Shown piece by piece: positions 16,097-23,382 of a stretch of DNA of 39,539 bases (its first letter is position 1; each line of letters begins with the position of its first letter). Both the position numbers and the translations under genes were made by a program. Origin of the DNA: Fischerella muscicola PCC 7414. GTDB taxonomy: Bacteria > Cyanobacteriota > Cyanobacteriia > Cyanobacteriales > Nostocaceae. The notes beneath the pieces were generated by a model, which was given only the letters and a program-made list of their open reading frames with translations, was not told the DNA's origin and did not search any database. The stretch is from positions 1-39,539 of the forward strand of contig NZ_AJLK01000182.1 in NCBI RefSeq assembly GCF_000317205.1, in the 5' to 3' direction.

Positions 16097-17104
16097 ATGA
16101 CAACCACCAATTCCACCACTCCCCAGCCTTTACCTCCCGGTAGTTTTGGTTTACCTTTGATTGGGGAAACAATACCATTTTTAAACGATCCAAATTTTAC
16201 CGAAAAGCGACACAAAAAGTATGGTTCTCTGTTCAGAACTCATATATTTGGACGTTGTGCTTCCCAAAGTCAATTGGGTGAGTGGTATAAAATCTGGGTG
16301 GATGGTTTATTCACCCTACCAATAAATTTACCGTGGACTAACTTTGGTAAAGCATTACGTTGTCGAAAATTATTGCTAGCCGAAATTGAAAAGATTGTCC
16401 GTCAACGTCAAGAAACCGGAAACTCATATCAGGATGTTTTAGAACTACTTTTACAAGCAGAGGATGAAGAAGGTAAACGCTTAAGCCTCAATGAACTTAA
16501 AGACCAATTGTTGACTTTGTTATTTGCTGGTCACGAAACCCTGACCTCAGCCTTGGCATCACTGTGTCTATTATTAGTACAAAATCCAGAGGTTTTAGCA
16601 ACTGCCCGCAGTGAACAACAGCAACTTGGTGTAGACACACCTCTAAATGCGGAAAATCTCAAACAAATGACTTACTTAGAGCAAGTTTTAAAAGAAGTGA
16701 TGCGGCTGGTTCCGCCTGTTGGTGGTGGCTTTCGAGAAGTAATCCAGCCCTGTGAATTCAATGGTTTCCACATTCCTCAAGGTTGGTCTGTACTATATCA
16801 GGTAGGTAAAACCCACAAAGACGAAAGTGTCTATAATCACCCAGAAGCATTTGATCCAGAACGTTTTAGTCCACAAAGAGCAGAAGATAAACCCAAACCT
16901 TTTAGTTATATACCCTTTGGTGGCGGAGTACGGGAATGTCTGGGTAAAGAATTTGCCAAACTAGAAATGAAAATCTTTGCAGCCCTTTTACTACGTCACT
17001 ATCACTGGGAACTACTACCAGAACAAAACTTAGAGATGATTATGGTTCCAACCCCACATCCTCAGGATGGTTTGAAAGTAAGCTTTCACAAACTATCGAG
17101 TTAG
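16097..17104 (+). CDS. CYP120-like cytochrome P450 with an internal deletion
   Basis: Resembles the cyanobacterial CYP120 family (retinoid hydroxylases). The N-terminus PLPPGSFGLPLIGETIPFLN is typical. So are the I-helix AGHET (144-148), ExxR Glu200-Arg203 (EVMR), the NHPEAFDPERFSP meander and the heme loop FGGGVRECLGKEFA with ligand Cys281. The length is 335 aa against about 440 for the family. The missing part lies between HIFGR (residues 49-53) and CASQSQLGEWYKIW (54 on), where about 100-110 residues covering roughly the B to early F helices should be. The reading frame is preserved across the junction. Loss of substrate-pocket and heme-contact segments makes normal activity unlikely. It follows the pfkA relic, so the deletion may be part of local decay. 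Confidence 0.85.
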   Translation: MTTTNSTTPQPLPPGSFGLPLIGETIPFLNDPNFTEKRHKKYGSLFRTHIFGRCASQSQLGEWYKIWVDGLFTLPINLPWTNFGKALRCRKLLLAEIEKIVRQRQETGNSYQDVLELLLQAEDEEGKRLSLNELKDQLLTLLFAGHETLTSALASLCLLLVQNPEVLATARSEQQQLGVDTPLNAENLKQMTYLEQVLKEVMRLVPPVGGGFREVIQPCEFNGFHIPQGWSVLYQVGKTHKDESVYNHPEAFDPERFSPQRAEDKPKPFSYIPFGGGVRECLGKEFAKLEMKIFAALLLRHYHWELLPEQNLEMIMVPTPHPQDGLKVSFHKLSS

Positions 17105-17111
17105 GCTCGTG

Positions 17112-18200
17112 CTATCTAGGATAGGAAATACCATTAATTTGGCGTTCACCTGTATATAACCCAGGAAATTGAGAAGGTGATGAGGGATTATTTTGTGGTA
17201 CTTGAGTAGACTGCTGCAAACTAGAAGCATCGCTGGAGTTGCTGGAATTAACAACGCTTTGACTTGGTGTTTGGGTATAGTATGGCGTCACATTAGAGGG
17301 TTGGGTAGGGGTAATAGATGTTACCGCAGATGTGGGTGATTGGACGTTAGTTGTCGACAGATTAGGATACTGGTTGGGAATGTTAGCAGCAGGGGGAGCA
17401 AAATTTTGATTTGGGTAGTTTGTACTATGATTGACGGGAGCGATCGCATTTCCATTTTGTCCCGTCGTCGATGATAAATTTTGATTCGGTAAGAATAATG
17501 AATTCGTCTGAGTTGAAGTTGTACGAGTCCCCAACGACGAACTTTGATTTGTTGATTGATTGAGAGCAGTTTGTAAGGGACTAACTACAGTAGTATTTTG
17601 GTTATAGTTGACAGGATTCGTGAATCCCATCCCCACATTTGTAGAGGTTTGTACTGTAGCTGTTTGAATAGACGACGCCGTTAAACCGTTTACCCCTAAG
17701 AATTGGCCGTTATTTTGATCATTTTTGAATTGCAATAAATTTTCTGTTTGTACCACAAATGGATTTTCTAACTTCGGCGTAGATGCAGGATTCACTAGCT
17801 TCAAGCCAGAGTTGGAATTAGCATCAGTGGCTATTGTCTTTTGTTTGCTTAAGCTCTCTAAAATAGAATTGCTATTGTCTACCTTGGTCTTTTGCTTCAC
17901 ATTAGTTGCTGTAGAAGGTAGAGTTCCATGAGTAAAGTCATAAAATAGGACTGGTAAGTTATCAATATCGGCGGCAATAGCTTTATCTTCTGCTGAAAGA
18001 GAAGAATTTTCAGTCTTTTTGGCTTCAAATTGCTTATTTTGCCTAAAATTAAAAAAATCTGGGTGTTTCCAGTATTCTCTAACCGCCAACCCCATCACAG
18101 CTAAAAAGATTGCTGTTCCCCAAAAACTAGGTCGAGCCAAATTCCATAACCTGGCTTTGAGATAGCGTAAATAGGCGGGAGGATAGCGGCGACCTGACAT
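17112..18200 (-). CDS. membrane-anchored low-complexity (Asn/Ser/Thr/Gln-rich) protein
   Basis: A 362-aa protein with a basic N-terminus (MSGRRYPPAYLRYLKARLWN), one transmembrane helix (WGTAIFLAVMGLAVREYW, about 27-44), a short charged segment and then about 270 residues dominated by Asn, Ser, Thr, Gln and Pro without domain motifs. It ends with FPGLYTGERQINGISYPR, which looks conserved. The topology suggests one membrane anchor with a long disordered region in the cytosol or periplasm. I do not recognise the family. It is convergent with the P450 gene (7-base gap) and divergent from the CBS-CP12 gene. Confidence 0.65.
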   Translation of the reverse strand: MSGRRYPPAYLRYLKARLWNLARPSFWGTAIFLAVMGLAVREYWKHPDFFNFRQNKQFEAKKTENSSLSAEDKAIAADIDNLPVLFYDFTHGTLPSTATNVKQKTKVDNSNSILESLSKQKTIATDANSNSGLKLVNPASTPKLENPFVVQTENLLQFKNDQNNGQFLGVNGLTASSIQTATVQTSTNVGMGFTNPVNYNQNTTVVSPLQTALNQSTNQSSSLGTRTTSTQTNSLFLPNQNLSSTTGQNGNAIAPVNHSTNYPNQNFAPPAANIPNQYPNLSTTNVQSPTSAVTSITPTQPSNVTPYYTQTPSQSVVNSSNSSDASSLQQSTQVPQNNPSSPSQFPGLYTGERQINGISYPR

Positions 18201-18426
18201 AAATATATCTAATGGAATGAAGAGAGAATGAGTAAGAGTTTTATCCTAGCCTCTCAATAGTTATTTAGTCATTATTGATATATGGCTCTTAGTATAAAAT
18301 TTACATTTGTCTGCATCAGGTTGTTTTTTTCCCTTTCCCCTTCCTTCTGTCAGTTTCGATATCATCTAAAATTTGAATCTGCTCTAACTTAGTGCTTGTG
18401 GCTGGACAATCAACAGGAGCAGTAGC

Positions 18427-19047
18427 ATGAAAGCAGAAGATATCATGACCAAAGAGGTTGTTAGCATCCGCAGTTCAGCAACAGTCGCCGAAGCAGTAGG
18501 TGTGATGAAAGAAAAACGATTGCGGGCTTTGGTCGTGGAGCGCAATCATGAGAACGATGCTTATGGAATTGTTACGGAGACGGATATTGTCTATAAGGTA
18601 ACAGCTTATGGCAAAGATCCCAAACAAGTACGGATCTACGAAATCATGAGTAAGCCCTGCATTATTGTCAATCCTGAATTGTCTGTAGAATACGTCGCCC
18701 GGTTATTTGCCAATACAGGTATCCGCAGAGCGCCCGTAATTCAAGGTAAGCTGTTGGGCATAATTTCTGTCACCGATATCTTAACTAAAAGTAATTTTGT
18801 TGAAAGTCCCCAATCGGTTTTGCTAGAAGACAAAATTCAACAAGCGATCGCAGATGCTCGTGCGATTTGCTCTTTATACGGTACATTATGTTCAGAGTGT
18901 GCCGCAGCTTGGGTGACAGTAGAAGAAATCCAAGCAGAAGCAGCCCATCAAAAAGCTGGACATATGGCATTTACCAAAACATCCTTTGAGCAATACTGTG
19001 CAGCCAACCCAGACGCACCAGAATGCCGGATTTATTATGAAGATTGA
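18427..19047 (+). CDS. CBS-CP12 fusion protein
   Basis: A 206-aa protein joining a pair of CBS domains (about 1-125: MKAEDIMTKEVVSIRSSATV, GIVTETDIVYKV, IYEIMSKPCIIVNPELSVEY, GKLLGIISVTDILTKS) to a C-terminal CP12 domain (about 135-206). The CP12 part keeps both cysteine pairs, Cys148/Cys158 before AAAW and Cys191/Cys200 in QYCAANPDAPECRIYYED, and most of the core VEEIQAEAAHQKA. The usual Asp after AAW is Val (AAWVTVEE), and Cys155 is extra. CP12 binds GAPDH and phosphoribulokinase under oxidising conditions; CBS pairs bind adenosine nucleotides. The fusion therefore probably couples energy charge to carbon-fixation control; this coupling is inference. A GGAG-type site precedes the ATG. Monocistronic. 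Confidence 0.9.
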   Translation: MKAEDIMTKEVVSIRSSATVAEAVGVMKEKRLRALVVERNHENDAYGIVTETDIVYKVTAYGKDPKQVRIYEIMSKPCIIVNPELSVEYVARLFANTGIRRAPVIQGKLLGIISVTDILTKSNFVESPQSVLLEDKIQQAIADARAICSLYGTLCSECAAAWVTVEEIQAEAAHQKAGHMAFTKTSFEQYCAANPDAPECRIYYED

Positions 19048-19049
19048 AT

Positions 19050-19262
19050 AGGAAATTGTTGGTTGTTGATTGTTGGTTGTTGGTGGTTAGTAGTCAGTGG
19101 TTAATGGCTACTCTTCCCCACACCTCTCACACTCCCCACACTCCTCATACTCCACCCTTCACCGAAGCCCTACTCTACCTTGAAGCCTATGAGCGCGTCT
19201 ACGGGTTCGCGCTTACGCTCATGGGGGCCGGTGAGTTCCCCATCACCCCATCACCCCATCAC
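19050..19262. repeat. TTGTTGG tract, C-rich tract and partial G-rich repeat (copy 3)
   Basis: The spacer between the CBS-CP12 gene and lptFG contains GTTGGTTGTTGATTGTTGGT (about 19059-19083), a C-rich CCCCACACCTCTCACAC tract (19115-19160) and, at about 19200-19240, ACGGGTTCGCGCTTACGCTC then ATGGGGGCCGGTGAG. The last is shared with the left part of the repeat at 1517. It is non-coding; an open frame through it is accidental. Confidence 0.7.
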
Positions 19263-19269
19263 CCCAATC

Positions 19270-20439
19270 CTACCGCCGTGCTGTCCGTACCAGTAAAAAT
19301 AAACCTAGTGCCAACCCCAAAAAATTGGGTAGCCAAGCTGCTACAAAAGGAGAAAGAAAACCTGTGTCTCCTAATGTACGGGCAACCTGTAATGTTGTGT
19401 AATAAGTAAAAATAACTGCTAAACTTATCCCAAAACTGGCTGCTCGACCTGTACGTTGGGGTATTGTTCCCACAGTAGCACCAACTAATCCACAGACGAC
19501 GCAAGCAAAAGGAAAGGCAATTTTTTGTTGAATACGGACTCTCAGTTGACGAACTTTTTGCTCATTACCACTAATGCTTTCTATTTCCAGTTGTTCTAGC
19601 GACTGGGCAATATTCATCTCTTCAAAGTCACGGCTTCTATTTGCCACATCTAATGGTGTGCGGGGAAGTTGTAATTGTTGATGTTTAAACCGGGCGATGT
19701 TGCGATAAGAACGGTCAGGCGCAACTAGATAGATAGTACCGTTATAAAAATCCCAAACGCTTTGTGAGCCATTCCATTCTCCTGACTCTGCTACAACAAT
19801 TTGATTGAGACCTTCTTGAGAACGGTCTATCAGTGTCAGACCCTTCATACGCTTGCCATCAAATTTGTCAGCATAAAACAAGCGTGTCAGTATTCTTTCT
19901 TTACTACCATCCGGCTGTTTAACATTTTGGTATTCGGGATAAAAGATATTCTCTTGCTTAAATGTCGGTTTGTCGGATTTGAGAGCTCTATCTAGAGTCA
20001 CAGAGGCTTCATAATTGGCTGCTGGTGCAATTTGCTCACTGACAACAAATGTTATCCCTGCCACTAGAAAACTCATAACCACAGCAGCGAGTACCATACG
20101 ATACACGCTCACGCCACAACTACGCAGAGCGATAAGTTCACTTTCAGCAGAGAGACGACTGTAGGTCATCAAAGTTGCTAATAGTGTTGACATTGGAAAG
20201 ACATAAACAATTACCCGTGGTAGCTTTAACAAAAAAACCTTTAAAGCTATTTCTAGTGGTAATCCCGCTTGGACAACTTTTCGCAGTAATTCATATAAGC
20301 TATCTGCCGTGAACACCAGGGAAGCAAAAATCCCGAAACTAAATAAAAACGGTGGGATTAATTCGCTTGCAAGGTAGCGATCCATTATGGAAATGGACAG
20401 CAGTGAATTAAGGTTGTGGAAAGATTTAGATTTAGCCAT
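19270..20439 (-). CDS. LptF/LptG family LPS-export permease
   Basis: Inner-membrane permease of the lipopolysaccharide transport (Lpt) machine, YjgP/YjgQ family. The 389-aa product has three N-terminal helices (IPPFLFSFGIFASLVFTADS; VIVYVFPMSTLLATLMTYSR with the conserved coupling region SRLSAESELIALRSCGVSVY; and VLAAVVMSFLVAGITFVVSE). A periplasmic beta-rich jellyroll domain (about 150-265) and three C-terminal helices (about 305-385) follow. Cyanobacteria commonly have one fused-role LptF/G protein rather than two, so no F or G letter is assigned. It is the last gene of lptA-lptB-lptFG on this strand. The first ATG gives an 18-residue extension before MDRYLASELIPPFLF, which could be the true start at 20385. 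Confidence 0.9.
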   Translation of the reverse strand: MAKSKSFHNLNSLLSISIMDRYLASELIPPFLFSFGIFASLVFTADSLYELLRKVVQAGLPLEIALKVFLLKLPRVIVYVFPMSTLLATLMTYSRLSAESELIALRSCGVSVYRMVLAAVVMSFLVAGITFVVSEQIAPAANYEASVTLDRALKSDKPTFKQENIFYPEYQNVKQPDGSKERILTRLFYADKFDGKRMKGLTLIDRSQEGLNQIVVAESGEWNGSQSVWDFYNGTIYLVAPDRSYRNIARFKHQQLQLPRTPLDVANRSRDFEEMNIAQSLEQLEIESISGNEQKVRQLRVRIQQKIAFPFACVVCGLVGATVGTIPQRTGRAASFGISLAVIFTYYTTLQVARTLGDTGFLSPFVAAWLPNFLGLALGLFLLVRTARR

Positions 20440-20443
20440 GAGT

Positions 20444-20520
20444 CATTAGTCACTAGTCATTGGTCAAAAGTCATTTGTCATTTGTCATTGGGTATTTGGT
20501 TAACCACTAACTACTAACCA
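20444..20520. repeat. GTCATTAGTCA heptamer-type tract
   Basis: Degenerate heptamers (GTCATTA, GTCACTA, GTCATTG, GTCATTT) lie directly before the lptFG start codon, as at 10262-10315 before fmt and 36520-36590 after bioD. Confidence 0.65.
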
Positions 20521-20526
20521 ATGTAC

Positions 20527-20546
20527 AGACGTGCCATGGCACGTCT
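20527..20546. repeat. perfect 20-bp palindrome between lptB and lptFG
   Basis: AGACGTGCCATGGCACGTCT is a perfect palindrome, 24 bases beyond the lptB stop codon on the minus strand and 87 bases before the lptFG start. A related arm (GACGTGCTATTAGCACG) occurs in the typA terminator at 26018-26040. As RNA it would form a strong hairpin within the lpt transcript; there is no adjoining T run, so processing or attenuation is as likely as termination. Confidence 0.7.
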
Positions 20547-20570
20547 CTACAACAAGTAACCAACAAATGA

Positions 20571-21299
20571 CTAAACCTGAAAATTATCACCTAAGTAATA
20601 TTGCCGCACCAAGGGATTATTGTAGAGTTCGTCGGCATTACCAGAAGCAAGAATTTGACCTTCGCGCATGATGTAGGCACGATCTGTAATGGCAAGGGTT
20701 TCGCGGACGTTGTGATCTGTAATCAAGATCCCCATGTCGCGCTCCCGCAATTGTCCAATGAGATACTGAATTTCTGAAACTGCTATTGGGTCAACTCCTG
20801 CAAAAGGTTCATCTAAAAGTAAAAACTTTGGCCCCTCTCTACCGGCTGCTAATGCTCTTGCTAATTCCGTCCGGCGTCGCTCACCTCCAGAAAGTTGAAT
20901 TCCTTTGCTATTGACTACTTTTTCTAAACGAAACTCCTGTAATAATGTTTCTAGTCGCCGTTGCCATTGCCAACGAGGTACGTTTGTTTGCTCTAGCACC
21001 AACAGTATATTATCTCGTACTGATAATTGACGAAATACACTGGCTTCTTGTGCTAAGTAACCAATACCCAGCCGTGCCCTTTTGTGCATAGGCAGTGCAG
21101 TGATGTCCTGATGATCCAACCATACAGTTCCCCGATCTGGTTTTTCTAAACCTGTGGCAATGTAGAATGTTGTAGTTTTGCCAGCACCATTTGGGCCAAG
21201 TAACCCAACTACTTCACCCTGGGCAACAGAAACGTTGACGCGATTGACAATCACTCGCTTGCCGTAAGATTTGCGAATATTTTCTAGGACAATTTTCAC
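20571..21299 (-). CDS. lptB: LPS export ABC transporter ATP-binding protein
   Basis: ATPase that powers extraction of lipopolysaccharide from the inner membrane with the LptF/G permease. The 242-aa product has all ABC motifs: Walker A GPNGAGKTT (35-43), Q-loop in LGIGYLAQEASVFRQLSVRD, signature LSGGERRR near 137, Walker B FLLLDEPFAGVDP, and the switch His in LITDHNVRETL. The ending EGQILASGNADELYNNPLVR QYYLG is typical of LptB. The order lptA-lptB-lptFG on one strand supports the role. Length is normal and no residue is missing. Confidence 0.93.
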   Translation of the reverse strand: MKIVLENIRKSYGKRVIVNRVNVSVAQGEVVGLLGPNGAGKTTTFYIATGLEKPDRGTVWLDHQDITALPMHKRARLGIGYLAQEASVFRQLSVRDNILLVLEQTNVPRWQWQRRLETLLQEFRLEKVVNSKGIQLSGGERRRTELARALAAGREGPKFLLLDEPFAGVDPIAVSEIQYLIGQLRERDMGILITDHNVRETLAITDRAYIMREGQILASGNADELYNNPLVRQYYLGDNFQV

Positions 21300-21302
21300 G
21301 TT

Positions 21303-21360
21303 CTGTGTGCTTTGTTGGTTGTTGATTGTTGGTTGGTGGTTGTTGGTGTTGGTCGTTGTT
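21303..21360. repeat. TTGTTGG-type tandem tract in the lptA-lptB gap
   Basis: TTGTTGGTTGTTGATTGTTG followed by GTTGGTGGTTGTTGGTGTTGG lies immediately upstream of the lptB start codon. The same type of tract occurs at 5437-5500, 19059-19083, 24541-24575 and 34392-34415. Confidence 0.65.
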
Positions 21361-21432
21361 AAGAACTAACTAGATAACTTAACTGTATAAGCGCAGCATT
21401 TTACGCCTTTACCATCTACGTTAGTTCTTAAT

Positions 21433-21927
21433 TTAATTAGAACGCTGAAGGGGAGGTGTGTTTGGGGCGGGTGTGGTTGCTTGGTTTATTTGGCTGTCGT
21501 TGACAATGTAGATAGATTCTACTTGACGGCCACTTTTGGGTGTAGCGACAAATCGTCCTTCATCAATAAGATATGTCACTGTCTCACCCCGAATACTATT
21601 GCCTCCCTGTTGCAAAATATAAACATTACCACTGAGAACTATGCGGCGTTCTTTGCTGAAATACTGGGCTTGGGCTGCTGTTGCTTGAATTCCTCGGGCT
21701 TCATATACCATTTGCACGTTACCGCGAGCAGTTGCCACTTGTGTTTTGGCGTCGTATTCTTGCACATCAGAGTGAATAGTCAGAGGGCGATTTCCAGCTG
21801 ATGTCTGGGCGGTAGCAGTTTGTAGTTGACTGGGAAATGCGATCGCACCAAAAAGTGCAGCTGGTAGCATGAAGGCTAATCCAAAGCGGCGCATTGGCAA
21901 TAAAAATAATTGATACCAAGAGATCAT
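21433..21927 (-). CDS. lptA: LptA/OstA-family periplasmic LPS transport protein
   Basis: Periplasmic bridge protein of the Lpt pathway (OstA-like beta-jellyroll). The 164-aa product has a signal peptide (RRFGLAFMLPAALFGAIAFP, about 13-32, cleavage probably near TATAQT). The OstA domain follows: GNRPLTIHSDVQEYDAKTQV, ATARGNVQMVYEARGIQATA, AQAQYFSKERRIVLSGNVYI, GNSIRGETVTYLIDEGRFVA. It ends with a proline- and threonine-rich tail. It heads the lptA-lptB-lptFG cluster on the minus strand, with 133 bases of repeat-containing spacer before lptB, so the three are probably but not certainly one transcript. Confidence 0.88.
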   Translation of the reverse strand: MISWYQLFLLPMRRFGLAFMLPAALFGAIAFPSQLQTATAQTSAGNRPLTIHSDVQEYDAKTQVATARGNVQMVYEARGIQATAAQAQYFSKERRIVLSGNVYILQQGGNSIRGETVTYLIDEGRFVATPKSGRQVESIYIVNDSQINQATTPAPNTPPLQRSN

Positions 21928-22272
21928 AGCAATTTAAGAATTAAGATTTCAGCTTGTATTCTTATTATCTCAACTACTAGAGTATGGCAGGATAACTACT
22001 AGCTGAAATAATTGACGTTTGCCATAAACTCAAGGTTTCACCACTTTAACCCTCTGTCTTGTACATGGGTGTAAGGGTATAGGGGTGTAGGGGTGTAGGA
22101 GGAGTCAAATTTTCATGCCCTCGTTGTGGTTATTATTGCTTTTGGGGGTCTAGCTTCTAGTAGAGCGTCAAAGTTGATTAGATGGGTATGTAAAATTTTC
22201 AATTATTTCTCCCTTATCTCCCTTGTCCTCCTTGTCCTAATTTGAACTCATCAGTTCCAAGTTGACGAACTA
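21928..22272. other. gene-free spacer with G-quadruplex-like tract
   Basis: The spacer upstream of lptA contains, at 22067-22093, four G runs GGG, GGG, GGGG and GGGG separated by TGTAA, TATA and TGTA, which fits a G-quadruplex consensus on the plus strand. The rest is AT-rich with TCTCCCTTGTCCTCC repeats near 22210. No gene is evident. The lptA promoter must lie in 21928-22060. Confidence 0.6.
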
Positions 22273-22668
22273 CTACTCTTGAGTCTCTATTACTATCTTG
22301 GGTAAAGGCAATCCTTCAGCCTCCCCCAATTTCATCGTGGCTAGTTTTTCTGGTTCTGTTTGTTGTAATGTTGTCAATAAGGCAGCGCTTTGTTCCAATA
22401 ATTCATCTACGTCAATACCACCATAAACTGATGGATAACGTCGTAGGCGGTTGCTACCTTCTCCTAACAAAATTGCTGCGCCTCGCCAATTGTGATTACC
22501 CAAATGATACAGCGCTACTGCTATTTGTAAAATTCCCTGATAAAAAGTTTTTTCTGGCTCTGTTGCTTCCATCCATAGAGCCTCTAGGGTATCATGACAA
22601 GCGTAGAATTCTCCGGTATTGAACTGTTCTACACCTTGCCAGAATTGCTGGGGTTGGTCATCAGTCAT
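22273..22668 (-). CDS. DUF309 domain protein
   Basis: A 131-aa helical protein with the DUF309 signature: FWQGVEQFNTGEFYACHDTL, EALWMEATEPEKTFYQGILQ, IAVALYHLGNHNWRGAAILL. The conserved residues are the His-Asp of CHDTLEALW and the Gln of YQGILQIA. The function of the family is unknown. It lies upstream of lptA and downstream of ftrC on the same strand but is separated from both by more than 130 bases, so no operon is claimed. Length is usual for the family. Confidence 0.87.
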   Translation of the reverse strand: MTDDQPQQFWQGVEQFNTGEFYACHDTLEALWMEATEPEKTFYQGILQIAVALYHLGNHNWRGAAILLGEGSNRLRRYPSVYGGIDVDELLEQSAALLTTLQQTEPEKLATMKLGEAEGLPLPKIVIETQE

Positions 22669-22800
22669 CAGTTATCGACCATTTTTAATAACAATAATTT
22701 TTACTTTTATTTATCAATAAATACATGTCTTTATAAATCTACCAGTGAGCAGTAGATAAATATCTGGTAACTGTTCACTGGTAACTGTTCACTGATTCGG

Positions 22801-23166
22801 TTAACCCATGCTGTCCCGCACTTGTTTGATTTTTTCCAAAGAAATTTCTTGTTTGTCGCCAGCAAACTCATTATCTGGAGTGAGGAAAAGCATACAGTGG
22901 CACTCTTTACGTTCCCGCATTGGTACACAAGGACAGTTCCAAAAAGCAGCGTTGACCTCTGCTTCTTTATCTTCGTAGTGGCGACAGGGACATAAAGGCG
23001 CTCCTAGTTCATCTTTGTGCTTAGCAAGTCCCTCTATTACCACCGCGGTTACAGAAGGTTCAGAACAGAAGTAAGTTCCAGTGCGCTTGGCGTATTGTTC
23101 GGAAAAATGCCGCATTGCTTCTAAGTTTTTATCGCTGGATTTTGTGTTTACTTCTGGTGAGATCAT
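22801..23166 (-). CDS. ftrC: ferredoxin-thioredoxin reductase catalytic subunit
   Basis: Catalytic beta chain of ferredoxin-thioredoxin reductase, which passes electrons from photosynthetic ferredoxin to thioredoxin and so light-activates enzymes. The 121-aa product contains seven cysteines: Cys34 (TYFCSEP), Cys59 and Cys61 (LCPCRHYEDK), Cys78 and Cys80 (WNCPCVPMRERKE), and Cys89 and Cys91 (CHCMLFLTP). Six of these are known in the family to provide the [4Fe-4S] ligands and the redox-active disulfide. Length is normal. The variable subunit gene ftrV is not in the window. The CBS-CP12 protein about 4 kb away is another redox-regulated photosynthesis component, but no link beyond proximity is claimed. 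Confidence 0.95.
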   Translation of the reverse strand: MISPEVNTKSSDKNLEAMRHFSEQYAKRTGTYFCSEPSVTAVVIEGLAKHKDELGAPLCPCRHYEDKEAEVNAAFWNCPCVPMRERKECHCMLFLTPDNEFAGDKQEISLEKIKQVRDSMG

Positions 23167-23382
23167 AGGAACGGCTACTCATAATTTACACATTTCTTTG
23201 CATTGTACCGCAGCCTTGGTAAGCTATAACTGGGGATAATCCCCCCTTTTTTTAGCTACTCCCACGCTAGGTATATCCCTCAAATATAGTCTTGTGCTGA
23301 GTCTCGGGCGATCGCAAATCATCAACTGCCCTTGACTCACCCAACCATTGTAATTATGAATAGACAAAATTGAAGTCGCCTA

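Noticed and set aside
19044-19409. 121-codon open frame overlapping the end of lptFG
   Set aside because: It runs through repeat tracts and then antisense to the conserved LptF/G C-terminus.
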